In this document: one piece after another, positions 1-9,104 of the stretch
Layout: the number at the start of each line of letters is the position of its first letter
Numbering within the stretch: the stretch's first letter is position 1
NCBI GenBank assembly: GCA_030428205.1
Contig: JAUIBK010000008.1
Coordinates: 1-64,000, forward strand
Reading direction: 5' to 3'
Source: a bacterium
Lineage (GTDB): Bacteria; Bdellovibrionota_C; UBA2361; RFPC01
DNA: 64,000 nucleotides
Made by a program: the position numbers and the translations under genes
The notes under the pieces: model-generated
Databases searched by the model: none
What the model was told of the DNA's origin: nothing
What the model saw: the letters and a program-made list of their open reading frames with translations, nothing else

Positions 1-654
1 AACCCGGGGCTCGCTCTTTCGCGTCCCTTCTATGACGAGGTGCGCAAGCTCACAAGAGAGCACAATTCATTTCTTATTATTGACTCCATACAAGCCGGTC
101 TCCGCACTCAAGGAGTTTTAAGTATCACCGACTATCCTGAGTTTCTCGACTGCGATCCCCCTGATATGGAGTCTTACTCAAAAGCTCTCAATGCTGGCCA
201 ATACCCTCTCTCTGTACTGGCTATGTCCGAAGAAGTTGCCGATGAGTATGTCCTTGGTACCTACGGCAATACCATGACAGCAAACCCCCGGGCCCTTGAT
301 GTAGGCTCAGCTGTTCTTGAGGGCATCACCGAAGAGCTCACAACAAACGTTCGAGAGAAAGGAAAAGAACTCGTTGAACACTTAACGGCGCTCAAGGACG
401 GGGAGCTCAAAGGGCTCATCACCAAGGTTCAAGGCACTGGGCTTCTTATTTCTGCTTTTCTTCGCGAAGACATCGCAGTCGTTGGCTTCAATGGCGTCGA
501 ACAACAGATGAGACGTTCAGGAGTTAATATCATTCACGGTGGCACCAATGCTTTACGATACACTCCGTGGTTTAAACTTACCACGGAAGAGATAGAGCTT
601 ATCTGCGAGGCGACCAAGCAGTGTATTTTGTCGGCTGCTGCGCTTGCGAAGTAG
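1..654 (+). CDS. Class III (ornithine-type) aminotransferase, 3' part
   Basis: PLP-dependent aminotransferase, C-terminal part only. The reading frame is already open at base 1 (NPGLALSRPFYDEV...), so the start lies outside the window. The visible part has the class III pattern: LIIDSIQAGLRTQG matches the family's D-E-x-Q-x-G-x-G-R-T-G cofactor-binding stretch, and the Lys in YSKALNAGQYP is the expected Schiff-base lysine. Further on come the small-domain segment with YGNTMTANPRALDVG and the end motif GGTNALRYTPWF. In this family the enzyme moves an amino group from ornithine, acetylornithine, 4-aminobutyrate or a similar omega-amine to 2-oxoglutarate. The substrate cannot be read from this fragment. 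Note the unusual S-I-Q where most relatives have E-V-Q. Confidence 0.85.
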   Translation, partial: NPGLALSRPFYDEVRKLTREHNSFLIIDSIQAGLRTQGVLSITDYPEFLDCDPPDMESYSKALNAGQYPLSVLAMSEEVADEYVLGTYGNTMTANPRALDVGSAVLEGITEELTTNVREKGKELVEHLTALKDGELKGLITKVQGTGLLISAFLREDIAVVGFNGVEQQMRRSGVNIIHGGTNALRYTPWFKLTTEEIELICEATKQCILSAAALAK

Positions 655-697
655 GCCTCTCTATTTTTGGTCTAGCGAAGGACATCGCTTAAACAGC

Positions 698-782
698 CAA
701 ATTCTTGAACTTTTTGCTCAGTGGCAATTACCTAGGTGCTGGCCAATTAACTATGCCACTGAGCAAAAAGTTCAAGAATTTG
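698..782. repeat. Family A inverted repeat, copy 1
   Basis: Perfect 29-bp arms at 698-726 and 754-782 separated by 27 bases. The arms carry the core TTCTTGAACTTTTT followed by GCTCAGTGGCA. The same core occurs in the repeats at 14544-14632 and 24178-24508. It sits about 40 bases after the aminotransferase stop codon. The U-rich stem could end transcription, but the length and recurrence point to a dispersed palindromic element. Confidence 0.9.
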
Positions 783-927
783 GTAACGAAAAGAGAGGAA
801 GTGGTCCACATAATTACCTCTCATGCTCCCAGCTTCATCTGCCGATCTTACCTATGCAGGAAACTTAAACGAGAAGGATTTAGCCTACTTACCCTTCTCG
901 TACCCCCTATGAGGGCAATAACTAAGG

Positions 928-1326
928 ATGGTCAATTCCATTAGTGGACTTGGAGTCTCGCAGCTCCAGGAGCCACCAACCAATATACGAGCTCCTCGTG
1001 TAAAGGATCTCCTTCGCTCTGTTGGCTCATCTGATGCCGCAGTAGTTGGAGACCTCAGCTCGACTTCTGGCCTCTATAAGGTCGAAAAGCACCTTGATGA
1101 CTACGAGAAAGGCAAAGGATACCTTTCAAACAACATTGCAAAGGGCCTCAAGAACCTCAAAATTGAATCAGCCACCAACTTAGCAAAAATCGACCCCGGT
1201 GCATTTACAAATTATACTGTACTCCTTGGCACGGTGAATTACAGTCAACGTGCTCGATTTATCCAAGGTGCCGATCAGGGGATTGAAACGGCTATGAAAA
1301 TAAGAAATCTTCACGACATCGCGTAA
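928..1326 (+). CDS. Small hypothetical protein (132 aa)
   Basis: Function not recognised. The predicted soluble protein starts MVNSISGLGVSQLQ, has no signal peptide or membrane segment, and is rich in Ser, Lys and Asn with a helical middle (VEKHLDDYEKGKGYLSNNIAKGLKNLK). Codon use looks like the flanking genes, which is the main reason to accept it. The start ATG at 928 follows AACTAAGG, a Shine-Dalgarno-like stretch lying unusually close. It stands alone between the family A repeat and the two-component pair at 1487. It could be a short cytoplasmic or secreted accessory protein; no assignment is justified. Confidence 0.55.
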   Translation: MVNSISGLGVSQLQEPPTNIRAPRVKDLLRSVGSSDAAVVGDLSSTSGLYKVEKHLDDYEKGKGYLSNNIAKGLKNLKIESATNLAKIDPGAFTNYTVLLGTVNYSQRARFIQGADQGIETAMKIRNLHDIA

Positions 1327-1486
1327 CCCATCACGCCTCTTCAACCTTGCAAAATAAATCAATATTTCTCAGACATTAGATCTCCGTCAAGCCTCATTAT
1401 TGTGTTACTCGCCTCCCATGAACCTCCATAACAAGGATACGGGTTTGTTTTCTTGGTGTTGAGGATTCCTCTATAAGGAACCCAAC

Positions 1487-2221
1487 ATGAAACGCATTTT
1501 GTTGATTGAAGATGATCAAGCACTCGCAACTCTTCTGGCCCACCAATTCACTGAACGTGGTTATGACGTCAACATCGTAAGTGATGGACTTATTGGACTC
1601 CACCACACACAAACAGAATACTACGATCTCATCATCCTCGATCTCTATCTTCCTTCACTCGACGGAATAGAACTCCTTCGACGCTTTCGAAAAGTAAACG
1701 GAGAGACCCCCGTGCTTGTGCTTAGCCGACGGGATGGTGAGGTTGATCGTGTTCTTGGACTCGAGCTCGGCGCAGATGACTACCTTACGAAACCATTTAG
1801 TTCTCGAGAACTCTTTGCTCGAGTGAGTGCTATTCTCCGACGCTCCTCTCATCAAACATTCACATATGCTGAGAATTATACCTCTCTTACATTTGGTCAC
1901 TACCGATTGTCTCGTTCCGAGAGAACTCTCCATCATGGAGCTCAATCAATCGATCTAACTGCAAAAGAATTTGAACTCCTGGCTTTTCTTGCTGAAAGAA
2001 AAGGACGAGTTTTTTCTAAAAGCGAACTTCTGCAATACGTCTGGGGGTACTCATCGACTTCATATGAGCATACAGTAAGCTCTCACATGAACCGCTTACG
2101 TTCTAAGCTAGGGAGCGACGGCAAGGAGATTTTACAGACTGTCTGGGGAGTAGGCTATCGCTTTCACGCTCCTCCATCCCACCATCAAGAAAGTACTGAG
2201 ACCGAGCAGGAAGCAGCATGA
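1487..2221 (+). CDS. OmpR/PhoB-family response regulator
   Basis: Two-component transcription factor of 244 aa. The N-terminal receiver domain (about 1-118) has the acidic pair D9/D10, phospho-acceptor D52 (LIILDLYLP) and conserved K102 (DDYLTKPF). The C-terminal winged-helix domain (about 135-232) shows the OmpR signature LTAKEFELLAFL...SKSELLQYVWGY and the VWGVGYRF hairpin. It overlaps the next gene by four bases (ATGA), so translational coupling with that kinase is expected and the two form a cognate pair. An AGGA-like ribosome site (TATAAGGAACCCAAC) precedes the ATG. Target genes are unknown; the first gene downstream of the pair is the VirB2-like protein at 3627. Confidence 0.93.
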   Translation: MKRILLIEDDQALATLLAHQFTERGYDVNIVSDGLIGLHHTQTEYYDLIILDLYLPSLDGIELLRRFRKVNGETPVLVLSRRDGEVDRVLGLELGADDYLTKPFSSRELFARVSAILRRSSHQTFTYAENYTSLTFGHYRLSRSERTLHHGAQSIDLTAKEFELLAFLAERKGRVFSKSELLQYVWGYSSTSYEHTVSSHMNRLRSKLGSDGKEILQTVWGVGYRFHAPPSHHQESTETEQEAA

Positions 2222-3504
2222 GAGTTTCTTCCCTCACCTGGTCTCGCCTGATCATAACAGGAGTCGTGCTCCACATTGTCATACTCCTTCTCCACGCCTG
2301 GTCAGGAATCCATTTTCTTTCACAGAGCATACGAACCATCGAGCAACAGCAACAACAAGACTTAGCAGCTCTTGTGCTCGATCTGTCTCAGCTTTCCTTT
2401 GATGGAGAACAGTCTGCTCAACGTCTTCTATTGCAAAGTATCGCTCAAAGGCCTGGTATTTCGACAGCACTCCTTCTCAGTGGCACTGGGAAGGTCATTG
2501 AAAGCTCTCATCGCTTAAAGCATTCGGTTCTTTCTGTCCGAGATATTCGACGTTTTTTGTCATCGAATCCTACAGAGTTTCCTGTGTATAGTGACGACCC
2601 CACCAAACTTGTCGGCCAAACACTTTTTTCCGCAGCACCAATTTCTTCACAGGGAAAGGACGGATTTCTCTACCTAACCCTCAACTCTACTCACACAAAT
2701 ACGCTCCTGAAGTCTCTTCAATCCGAGTATATACAACGAACATTCCTCAATGGCCTGCTGCTCCAAGGAGCACTTTTTCTCTTAAGTTGCTGTATTCTCT
2801 TTTACGGATGGAAACGAATGGGGCGGGCGACGACAAATCTTATTGAAAACGTCTCTCACGACATACGTGGTCCTCTCGGGACCGCCCAACTCTACTTAGA
2901 GACCATTCAAGAGGGTCAAGATTCTCTTTCCTCTCACCAACGTAGAGAATACCTTAACGTCGCACTGGAAAAACTCTCTCGGGTAACCTCACATATTGAA
3001 ACCATCTTGGATACTTCCATTACATACCAAGCTCCCCACAAAGAGCTCTTTCATCTTACAGAGCTTTGCCAAGAAGTGGTCACTCGCTTCGCCGATTCAG
3101 CGAAAGAGAAAGAGATCTCTCTCTCACTGATCGCAGAAACAGAAAATGCAGAGGTTCTCGCAGACAAATCTCTTCTCCTTCAAGCCCTATCAAATCTTAT
3201 TGAGAATGCACTCCGATACACACCAGAACACGGGAAAGTTCGTTTAAGTCTCCTCATACGAAATGGTGACTATCTTATCAGTGTCTCTGATACCGGATGT
3301 GGGATAGACGAGAGTGAGAGAGCTCGTATCTTTGAGCGCTTCTACCGTGGTGAGCGTGCAAAAAAACTCTCCAGAACCGGAACAGGAATTGGCCTCTCTT
3401 TGGTCAAACAAGTAGTTGAAGCACATAATTCTCGCATTCACCTGACAAGCTCCCCGGAGTATGGCTCAACGTTCTCATTTTTACTCCCAAAACCTCAGAT
3501 GTGA
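2218..3504 (+). CDS. Sensor histidine kinase, partner of the OmpR-type regulator
   Basis: Membrane sensor kinase of 428 aa. Membrane segments lie at about residues 10-28 and 177-196, enclosing a periplasmic sensor of about 150 residues without a recognised fold. Cytoplasmic part: H-box with H214 (NVSHDIRGPLG), N-box (LSNLIENALRYTP), G1 (VSDTGCGIDE), F-box (IFERFYRGE) and G2 (GTGIGLSLVKQVVEAH). All catalytic motifs look intact. There is little room for a HAMP linker between TM2 and the H-box. Its ATG overlaps the regulator's stop codon by four bases. The stimulus is unknown. Confidence 0.92.
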   Translation: MRVSSLTWSRLIITGVVLHIVILLLHAWSGIHFLSQSIRTIEQQQQQDLAALVLDLSQLSFDGEQSAQRLLLQSIAQRPGISTALLLSGTGKVIESSHRLKHSVLSVRDIRRFLSSNPTEFPVYSDDPTKLVGQTLFSAAPISSQGKDGFLYLTLNSTHTNTLLKSLQSEYIQRTFLNGLLLQGALFLLSCCILFYGWKRMGRATTNLIENVSHDIRGPLGTAQLYLETIQEGQDSLSSHQRREYLNVALEKLSRVTSHIETILDTSITYQAPHKELFHLTELCQEVVTRFADSAKEKEISLSLIAETENAEVLADKSLLLQALSNLIENALRYTPEHGKVRLSLLIRNGDYLISVSDTGCGIDESERARIFERFYRGERAKKLSRTGTGIGLSLVKQVVEAHNSRIHLTSSPEYGSTFSFLLPKPQM

Positions 3505-3626
3505 AAAAGAAACATCAATCTTGTGACATTTCTGTGAAACTCTCCTCTCATACCTTCTTATGAATACGATGGGATAGCTCTTCGTGGGCTATCGGCAAAA
3601 AACTGGTTCATTCTTGAAGGCTTACC

Positions 3627-4049
3627 ATGAAAACCCTTAAAACGTACTACACATCAACCTGTCGCTCCCTCGGAGCATCTCTTACTTCGCCCTCAAACAC
3701 ACAAATACAGTGCTTTCTGGTTCTCTTTGGTGTTTCACTGCTTACCCTTGGAAGTATAGATTTGGCTCTTGCCCAAAGTGGTGGAGGTGGCTTACGAGGC
3801 AGCGATGGTGGACTCATCACGTTTAACGATACCCGTGTGACAAACTCAGTCAATGCAATCCTGACCTATATTGAAGGGAGCTTTGGAGCTCTCATTATGA
3901 TAGCAGCAGGGCTCGGTGCAATCATTAGCTCAGCGTTTGGCCAATATCGCGCTGCACTTGGACTGCTTGTAGTCGCTGTTGGTGCCTTTATTCTGAGGTC
4001 CCTCGTATCAACGTTTTTTAACGATGCAAACATCCTTCAAAATACTTAA
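3627..4049 (+). CDS. Small membrane protein resembling TrbC/VirB2-type pilin
   Basis: 140-aa protein with a long N-region, a hydrophobic signal-like segment (about 28-48, ending LALAQS), a Gly-rich patch (SGGGGLRGSDGG), then two hydrophobic helices (about 84-104 and 108-128) separated by the short polar loop FGQYRAA. Cleaved signal plus two helices with a small loop is the layout of VirB2/TrbC conjugative pilin subunits. No other type IV secretion gene is present in the window, so this is an orphan. It lies 122 bases after the histidine kinase and may belong to its regulon. The family assignment rests on topology only; a generic inner-membrane protein is the alternative. Confidence 0.6.
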   Translation: MKTLKTYYTSTCRSLGASLTSPSNTQIQCFLVLFGVSLLTLGSIDLALAQSGGGGLRGSDGGLITFNDTRVTNSVNAILTYIEGSFGALIMIAAGLGAIISSAFGQYRAALGLLVVAVGAFILRSLVSTFFNDANILQNT

Positions 4050-4060
4050 TCCATCCTACA

Positions 4061-4118
4061 GGGTGCTCCCCTTGAGTACTATCTTCTGGAGAGAAGAAGA
4101 TACGAACAGGGGACGCCC
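4061..4118. terminator. Long hairpin between converging genes
   Basis: The inner stem TATCTTCT (4080-4087) pairs with AGAAGATA (4095-4102). An outer stem pairs the GGGTGCTCCCCT region (4061-4072) with AGGGGACGCCC (4108-4118) with one bulge. No clear U-tract follows. It lies in the convergent gap between the VirB2-like gene and the FlrC-like gene, a likely bidirectional terminator or an isolated palindromic element. Confidence 0.5.
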
Positions 4119-4261
4119 ACTTTAACGAGGGCTCCTGCGAGGGGATCACTCATGAACGAAAGTGACTGATTTCTCAGTAGGATTATTTCAAATCATTTTT
4201 GATGGGCGAGTAACATTAAGTGTGTCACCCCACATGTATAAGAAACGTTCTGGCCGCAGCC

Positions 4262-5659
4262 TTATTCAATATACCCTTGAGCTCGATAATCATTAAGCTT
4301 ATTGCGAAGCGTACGTATACTTATCCCAAGAACTTTAGCCGCTTGGGTTCGATTTTGGTCTGTAGATCTTAACGTTTCAATAATAAGTCTTCGCTCCATC
4401 TCTTGAACAGTGGTTCCCGGGCGAATAACAAGCTCATCATCTTGCTGAGAAGCAGAATGACTCTCTGAAACTACCGTTTTCTCAATCCGTAGCCGAGAGG
4501 AGTCAACATCACCTCCTGTGGTAAGAAGAAAGTCTGTCTCTTTCGGAGATTCCCCCCGAGAAAGGATAGCAGCACGCTCTACTGCATTTTGAAGTTCACG
4601 AACATTTCCTGGCCAAGGATAATTCTCTAATGTCGCTAAGACATCTTGTAGGATCTCTGGAGCATCCTTACCAAGAAACTTTTTCATAAAGTGCTCAACA
4701 AGCAGTCGAACATCACCGTGTCGCTCTCGAAGAGGTGGTAAAGTTACGGGTATAACATTCAAACGGTAGTAGAGGTCCGCTCGAAAGTCTCCTGCCCGTA
4801 CCATCTCTTCCAAATTTCTGTTGGTTGTCGCAACGACACGGACATCAATCGAGATCGGATCTTTTCCTCCTACCCTGTCAACTTCTCTCTCTTGGAGAAC
4901 ACGGAGAAGTTTTGCTTGCAGACCAAGCTCCATTTCAGAGATCTCATCAAGGAGAATAGTGCCTCCTTGTGCGAGTTCAAACTTACCAATCTTTCTCGAT
5001 TGGGCCCCTGTAAATGCACCTTTTTCGTGTCCAAAGAGTTCGCTCTCCAAGAGAGTCTCTGGAAGTGCGGCACAGTTTACAGCAACAAATGATTGGTGCA
5101 CCCGTGGGCTCGCATCATGAATGAGTCGAGCCACAAGCTCCTTACCTGTTCCAGATTCACCTTGTACGAGTACGGTCGCGTCGCTTCGTGCCACAGCCTC
5201 ACAGACTTCAAGCACACGGATCATGAGTGAATCATTCGTAACAATCGGGCGCCCCATGGCACCAGGCTTATCTCGCTTACGTGATTGAGCAACCTCTGGC
5301 GCAACAACACGTTCAACAACACGAACAAGCTCATCCGCAGAAAACGGCTTGGTAATAAAATCAGTGGCACCTGCTTGCATTGCTTCTACCGCCTGATCAA
5401 TAGTGCCATGTGCGGTAATCATGATAAATGGAGTATGAATATCTCGCTTCAAAAGCTCTGCGAGTAACTCAAGACCCGTAAGCTCGGGCATTCGCTGGTC
5501 AGAGACAATGACATCAAAACTCTCTTCCGCAAGAAGTGCGAGCGCAGCAGCACCATCACCAACAACTGTTACTTTATGTCCCGCACGCGAAAGACTCGCT
5601 TTGACCGCTAGCTGCATCTGCGGATCATCATCTGCTACGAGAATCTTCAACTCAGCCAT
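4262..5659 (-). CDS. flrC: FlrC-like sigma-54-dependent response regulator
   Basis: NtrC-class activator of 465 aa: receiver domain (1-120, phospho-acceptor D54 in VIVSDQRMPE, Lys in DFITKPF), AAA+ domain (about 135-370) with Walker A GESGTGKE, the sigma-54 contact loop GAFTGA, Walker B GTILLDEISEM and arginine fingers in the FRADLYYRLNV region, and a Fis-type helix-turn-helix at the C-terminus (NRTQAAKVLGISIRTLRNKL). The ISxRTLRxKL ending is typical of FlrC/FleR, which activates flagellar basal-body and hook genes. It follows the kinase by 12 bases. An upstream in-frame GTG exists, but ATG at 5659 is better spaced from AAGGAG. The flagellar role rests on the FlrA-like/FlrB-like neighbours; PilR- or AtoC-like roles are less likely. 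Confidence 0.8.
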   Translation of the reverse strand: MAELKILVADDDPQMQLAVKASLSRAGHKVTVVGDGAAALALLAEESFDVIVSDQRMPELTGLELLAELLKRDIHTPFIMITAHGTIDQAVEAMQAGATDFITKPFSADELVRVVERVVAPEVAQSRKRDKPGAMGRPIVTNDSLMIRVLEVCEAVARSDATVLVQGESGTGKELVARLIHDASPRVHQSFVAVNCAALPETLLESELFGHEKGAFTGAQSRKIGKFELAQGGTILLDEISEMELGLQAKLLRVLQEREVDRVGGKDPISIDVRVVATTNRNLEEMVRAGDFRADLYYRLNVIPVTLPPLRERHGDVRLLVEHFMKKFLGKDAPEILQDVLATLENYPWPGNVRELQNAVERAAILSRGESPKETDFLLTTGGDVDSSRLRIEKTVVSESHSASQQDDELVIRPGTTVQEMERRLIIETLRSTDQNRTQAAKVLGISIRTLRNKLNDYRAQGYIE

Positions 5660-5671
5660 CACCACCTCTCC

Positions 5672-6559
5672 TTATGTTAAACCTTCTGCACTGTCTTCAT
5701 TCTCTTCGTGGGCTCTCTCTTTTGATGCACCTTTGCGCACACAAGGAAACAGAATTTCTATCTCAGCCCCAGGATGAAAATTATGTATTCTTATCGAGCC
5801 CTTATGCTGCTTTACAATCTGATCAACGACAGCAAGCCCAAGCCCCGTACCTTCATTTTTCGTTGTCACGAACGGCTCAAAAAGGCTCTCTTGAACTTCA
5901 TCAGGAATGCCAGGGCCTTCATCACGAACTTTAAGCACACACCACTTCTCGTTTCCAAGCACAGCACACCGGATATCTCCCTCGCCCCCCATAGCTTGGC
6001 AGGCATTGCGAAAGAGATTGTGAAGCACCTGACGAAGTGCATGAGCATCACCGAGAAGAAATGGGGTTCCTTCCAACCGAGAAACAAAACGAATTCCTGT
6101 GTATGATTTTTCAACCTCTGTTCCTACTTCCTGGCAGAGTGAATAGAGATTTACCGGAGCCATCGTTGGAGGTTTACTTTTTGCAAACTGAAGGATATTG
6201 GTCACAACGTAGTTGAGCGATTCCGCACTCCGACCAATAGCTTCGACCAGCTCCAACTGCTCAGGTGATTTTTCAAGATCATCTCGTAAGAGAGATACAT
6301 AGAGAGTAATGGCTCCAAGTGGATTGCGAATCTCATGCGCTAGTGCAGCAGCAGTCTTCCCGAGTGTTGCAAGCTGTTCTGCTCGTTTTACCTCAAGCTC
6401 TTTTTGAGCAAGTTTTGTTCGCAGATCTGTTGCTTCCTTTCGGAGCGCCTCATAATTAATCTGGAGCTTTTCACTCGTTTCGGTGAACTTGGTAAATGCT
6501 TCTCTGAGCATCTCCGCATCAATTGGCGAATCTTTGGCGAGCTGTTTGACAAGTTGCAT
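5672..6559 (-). CDS. flrB: FlrB-like soluble sensor histidine kinase
   Basis: Cytoplasmic kinase with no membrane segment (295 aa). The N-terminal coiled-coil (about 20-65) leads into the H-box AALAHEIRNPLG with H75, then the N-box (LHNLFRNACQAMGG), G1 (VRDEGPGIPDE), F-box (LFEPFVTTK) and G2 (GTGLGLAVV). The absence of a transmembrane sensor matches FlrB/FleS, which phosphorylates FlrC/FleR in response to cytoplasmic assembly cues. The ATG at 6559 is chosen over one at 6589: it follows GGAGGAGGG by about six bases and comes one base after the upstream stop, while the longer start would overlap that gene by 29 bases. Part of the four-gene minus-strand cluster 8588-4262. Confidence 0.8.
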   Translation of the reverse strand: MQLVKQLAKDSPIDAEMLREAFTKFTETSEKLQINYEALRKEATDLRTKLAQKELEVKRAEQLATLGKTAAALAHEIRNPLGAITLYVSLLRDDLEKSPEQLELVEAIGRSAESLNYVVTNILQFAKSKPPTMAPVNLYSLCQEVGTEVEKSYTGIRFVSRLEGTPFLLGDAHALRQVLHNLFRNACQAMGGEGDIRCAVLGNEKWCVLKVRDEGPGIPDEVQESLFEPFVTTKNEGTGLGLAVVDQIVKQHKGSIRIHNFHPGAEIEILFPCVRKGASKERAHEENEDSAEGLT

Positions 6560-6560
6560 C

Positions 6561-7454
6561 TTAGCCCTCCTCCCCTGCTGATTCGTCACTTGCTAAACTC
6601 TGAGACCAGAAACTCTCTTCTGCAGAGGCACTCAGCAGGGTAAGCCAAGAATCTGATGGAGGATAACGCTTCTCTGCTTCCACTCGAAGCTCTTGCATCT
6701 TTTCCATATCGCCCTCAAAGTGAGCAGCACGAACAAGCGCATAGTCCACCCAACTATCAAGAAACTCATCAGGATACTCTTGCTTTCCTTTCGTCAGCCA
6801 AAATGAGGCTTGCGCGTAGCGCTGTTGTTCAAGCGCAATCTCCGCTAAGTGGCGAATGGCTTCTGGAGTGCGCTCATGACCAAGTGGAATATGCTCAAAG
6901 TGGGCCTGAGCTTTTTCAAGATCACCTAAAAGAATGTGACTCTTTCCTAATCGAAAGTGGATATCTGCTTGTGATGTCTCATCTGATTCAGCGAGTGCCA
7001 AATCGTACTTTTTTGCTGCTGCCCCAAACGAGCCAAGCTGATAAAGGCTTTCTCCCCAGAGAAACCAACCGTGTGAACGGAGTGGGCTCTCTTGCTCAAG
7101 GAGCGAAGTCAACCTTTCAGCATAGAGTGCAGATACTCGATATTTTCCCTCTTGGTACTCAATCATTCCACGCGAGAGAAAAATTCGCGCCTGCTCCGAT
7201 GGTGAAAGTTTGTACTTTCGCAAGACTGCTTCAAAATCTTCAACAGCACGTTGCGCAAGGCCAAGTGCCCAGGCGCTTTTGGCTGCCGCAAGTTGTGCAC
7301 CAGCATTGACACGACGCTTAGGAAGCTTCTCGTATGTAACAAGCGCTTCAAAATGTTCACCAGCCGCCGTTTTGCGTTGCACATCAATGGGATGTTGTGC
7401 CGCAACGTCCCAAACACATGTGAGTAAAAATATGAGGACAATCAGTAATCGCAT
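6561..7454 (-). CDS. Periplasmic TPR-repeat protein in the flagellar regulator cluster
   Basis: 297 aa with a clear signal peptide (RLLIVLIFLLTCVWDVAAQ, cleavage near residue 20) and several tetratricopeptide-like helical repeats from about 55 to 250 (RIFLSRGMIEYQEGKY, WGESLYQLGSFGAAAKKYDLAL, RLGKSHILLGDLEKAQAHF). TPR folds act as protein-binding scaffolds. Its position inside the FlrA/FlrB/FlrC-like cluster, 30 bases after the first gene and one base before the kinase, suggests that it reports on, or assists, envelope assembly of the flagellum. That role is inference; no such component belongs to the classic flrABC operon. Confidence 0.8.
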   Translation of the reverse strand: MRLLIVLIFLLTCVWDVAAQHPIDVQRKTAAGEHFEALVTYEKLPKRRVNAGAQLAAAKSAWALGLAQRAVEDFEAVLRKYKLSPSEQARIFLSRGMIEYQEGKYRVSALYAERLTSLLEQESPLRSHGWFLWGESLYQLGSFGAAAKKYDLALAESDETSQADIHFRLGKSHILLGDLEKAQAHFEHIPLGHERTPEAIRHLAEIALEQQRYAQASFWLTKGKQEYPDEFLDSWVDYALVRAAHFEGDMEKMQELRVEAEKRYPPSDSWLTLLSASAEESFWSQSLASDESAGEEG

Positions 7455-7484
7455 GCCCTACACCTCAGCAAAAAAATAGTCGTT

Positions 7485-8588
7485 TTACAGCTGTGGCCGC
7501 GCAGGCTCTCTCTCTTCTTCTGGTCGCTCTATCCCCTTCTTCTTGATCTTCTCAACAAGCGTTGTTCGATTCAGGTGCAAGAGCTTCGCAGCGGCTTTTT
7601 TATTCCAGTTTGTTTTTGAGAGCGCCATCGTAATGAGCTGAGACTCATAGGCATTGACGAGGTTATTAAAATCGAGACCATCTTCAGGAATCACATGTGG
7701 AGTTTCAACAATCGCACATTCGGATTTCGACTCAAGCACGTAGGGAGGAAGATCTTCGACTGAGATTTCACTTCCGTCAGCGAGAATAGCAAGCCTTCGC
7801 ACGAGGTTTTCTAACTCGCGAACATTACCTTGCCAATTGTAGTTTTCAAGTGCGCGTAGTGCATCTTTCGTTAAAAACATCCCGTGCTTATTGAGCTCTT
7901 CACACTCTTGAGAGAGAAAGTGTTGCGCGAGAAGCGATATATCCCCCTCTCGCTCACGGAGCGCAGGCAACTCAATGGGAACGACCTGAAGTCGATAATA
8001 GAGGTCTTCACGAAAGCGACCTGCTTGAACTTCTTCCCAGAGATCTTTATTCGTTGCAGCAACCACTCTCACGTCAACGGAAAGAGACTTTGTGGAACCA
8101 ACAGGCTCAACAACTTTTTCTTGGAGTACACGGAGAAGTTTGACTTGTAGCTTGGGGCTCATCTCTCCGATCTCATCGAGGAAAATTGTTCCTCCATCGG
8201 CTAGCTGAAAACGACCGATACGATTCGAAGTTGCTCCGGTAAACGCGCCACGCTCATGACCGAAGAGTTCACTTTCAAGGATCTCTTCTGGTATCGCACC
8301 ACAGTTGACTGGAACAAGACGACCTGGCCTATTACTCATACGGTGAAGAGCACGAGCAATCAGTTCCTTTCCTGTTCCACTCTCACCAAGCACAAGAACG
8401 GTAGAATTCGTCTGTGCAACTTTTTCAATCACCGCAAAAACCTTTTGCATTTTACTGCATTGGCTGATGATTCCGGAAAATGAAGTTTGGTGAAGGGCAC
8501 TACGAGAGGACGTACTTCTCGTTGTTGTAGAAAGGTCTGTAGACGATAGAAAACCCGCAGGGAGATCCCCAGCTAACGTTGTTTGCAT
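7485..8588 (-). CDS. flrA: FlrA/FleQ-like sigma-54 activator lacking the N-terminal domain
   Basis: 367-aa AAA+ enhancer-binding protein: a short Ser/Thr-rich N-region (about 1-50) replaces the usual 120-150 residue FleQ/FlrA regulatory domain, then comes the AAA+ core with Walker [15 protein letters not shown] and Walker [12 protein letters not shown], and a C-terminal Fis helix-turn-helix [23 protein letters not shown]. The RTTLVEKI ending is characteristic of FleQ/FlrA, the master regulator of flagellar genes (and c-di-GMP responsive in pseudomonads). The ATG at 8588 is preceded by AAGGAG with good spacing; a longer frame to 8663 lacks that support. First gene of the minus-strand cluster. 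Without the N-domain its control must differ from the paradigm. Confidence 0.78.
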   Translation of the reverse strand: MQTTLAGDLPAGFLSSTDLSTTTRSTSSRSALHQTSFSGIISQCSKMQKVFAVIEKVAQTNSTVLVLGESGTGKELIARALHRMSNRPGRLVPVNCGAIPEEILESELFGHERGAFTGATSNRIGRFQLADGGTIFLDEIGEMSPKLQVKLLRVLQEKVVEPVGSTKSLSVDVRVVAATNKDLWEEVQAGRFREDLYYRLQVVPIELPALREREGDISLLAQHFLSQECEELNKHGMFLTKDALRALENYNWQGNVRELENLVRRLAILADGSEISVEDLPPYVLESKSECAIVETPHVIPEDGLDFNNLVNAYESQLITMALSKTNWNKKAAAKLLHLNRTTLVEKIKKKGIERPEEEREPARPQL

Positions 8589-9104
8589 CCTTGCTCTCCT
8601 TAGCAATAAAAACCGGACAATCCTTGTAACCGCAAAATACGAACCCAAATCCCCAAAGAGCAATCTGGATACACGCCTGGATGGGACAAAACCGATACTG
8701 ATTAACCTTCTTGAACCAACAGCTCAAAATGAGTCCCAACCAGTGGTGTCACTTTAGTGGCAATTCCCATACCAACCTTGACGTAAGATGTAGGTATTTT
8801 GACAATACGGTTCGCATAAACATCGTTTTATTACTAAGGCACTGAGATGCAAGAACTTTTCACAAGCTTTTTACCGTTTTGATACAAATTGATCCCTCAA
8901 AAAATTGAATAGATGATAAAAAAAGTAGAGATTAACTATTAAGTTTTTTCACCTTTCGGCCGAGAGGTGTGCAATCTTTTCACCTTTCATGGGTGATTTC
9001 CTACTCATCCAACACTTCTCAAACTCAGTTTCCCCCGCGTGTCAGATTCGCTACACTCCCGTCACACTCATTTTTCTTCATTTGTTGCGGAGCGAAATAC
9101 ACTC
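8589..9104. other. Divergent promoter region, FlrA-like gene versus glutamate dehydrogenase
   Basis: About 515 bases without a credible gene, AT-rich in 8880-8945. It must hold promoters for both flanking genes. Visible structure: a near-perfect 20-bp palindrome at 8951-8970 (CACCTTTCGGCCGAGAGGTG) and a 12-bp direct repeat TTTTCACCTTTC at 8946-8957 and 8977-8988, spaced 31 bp, about three helical turns. These could be operator sites. No strong -24/-12 element was recognised. Confidence 0.5.
8951..8970. promoter_or_regulatory. Operator-like palindrome
   Basis: CACCTTTCGGCCGAGAGGTG is a dyad with two symmetric mismatches. It lies in a divergent promoter region and resembles the dyad at 20243-20263 (TTCACCT ... 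AGGTGAA). A shared regulator is possible but unproven. Confidence 0.35.

Noticed and set aside
644-944. Overlapping small frames after the aminotransferase
   Set aside because: They run through the family A inverted repeat and show no protein-like composition.
8589-9104. Sigma-54 promoter ahead of the FlrA-like gene
   Set aside because: No GG-N10-GC pair with flanking consensus was found at a suitable distance.
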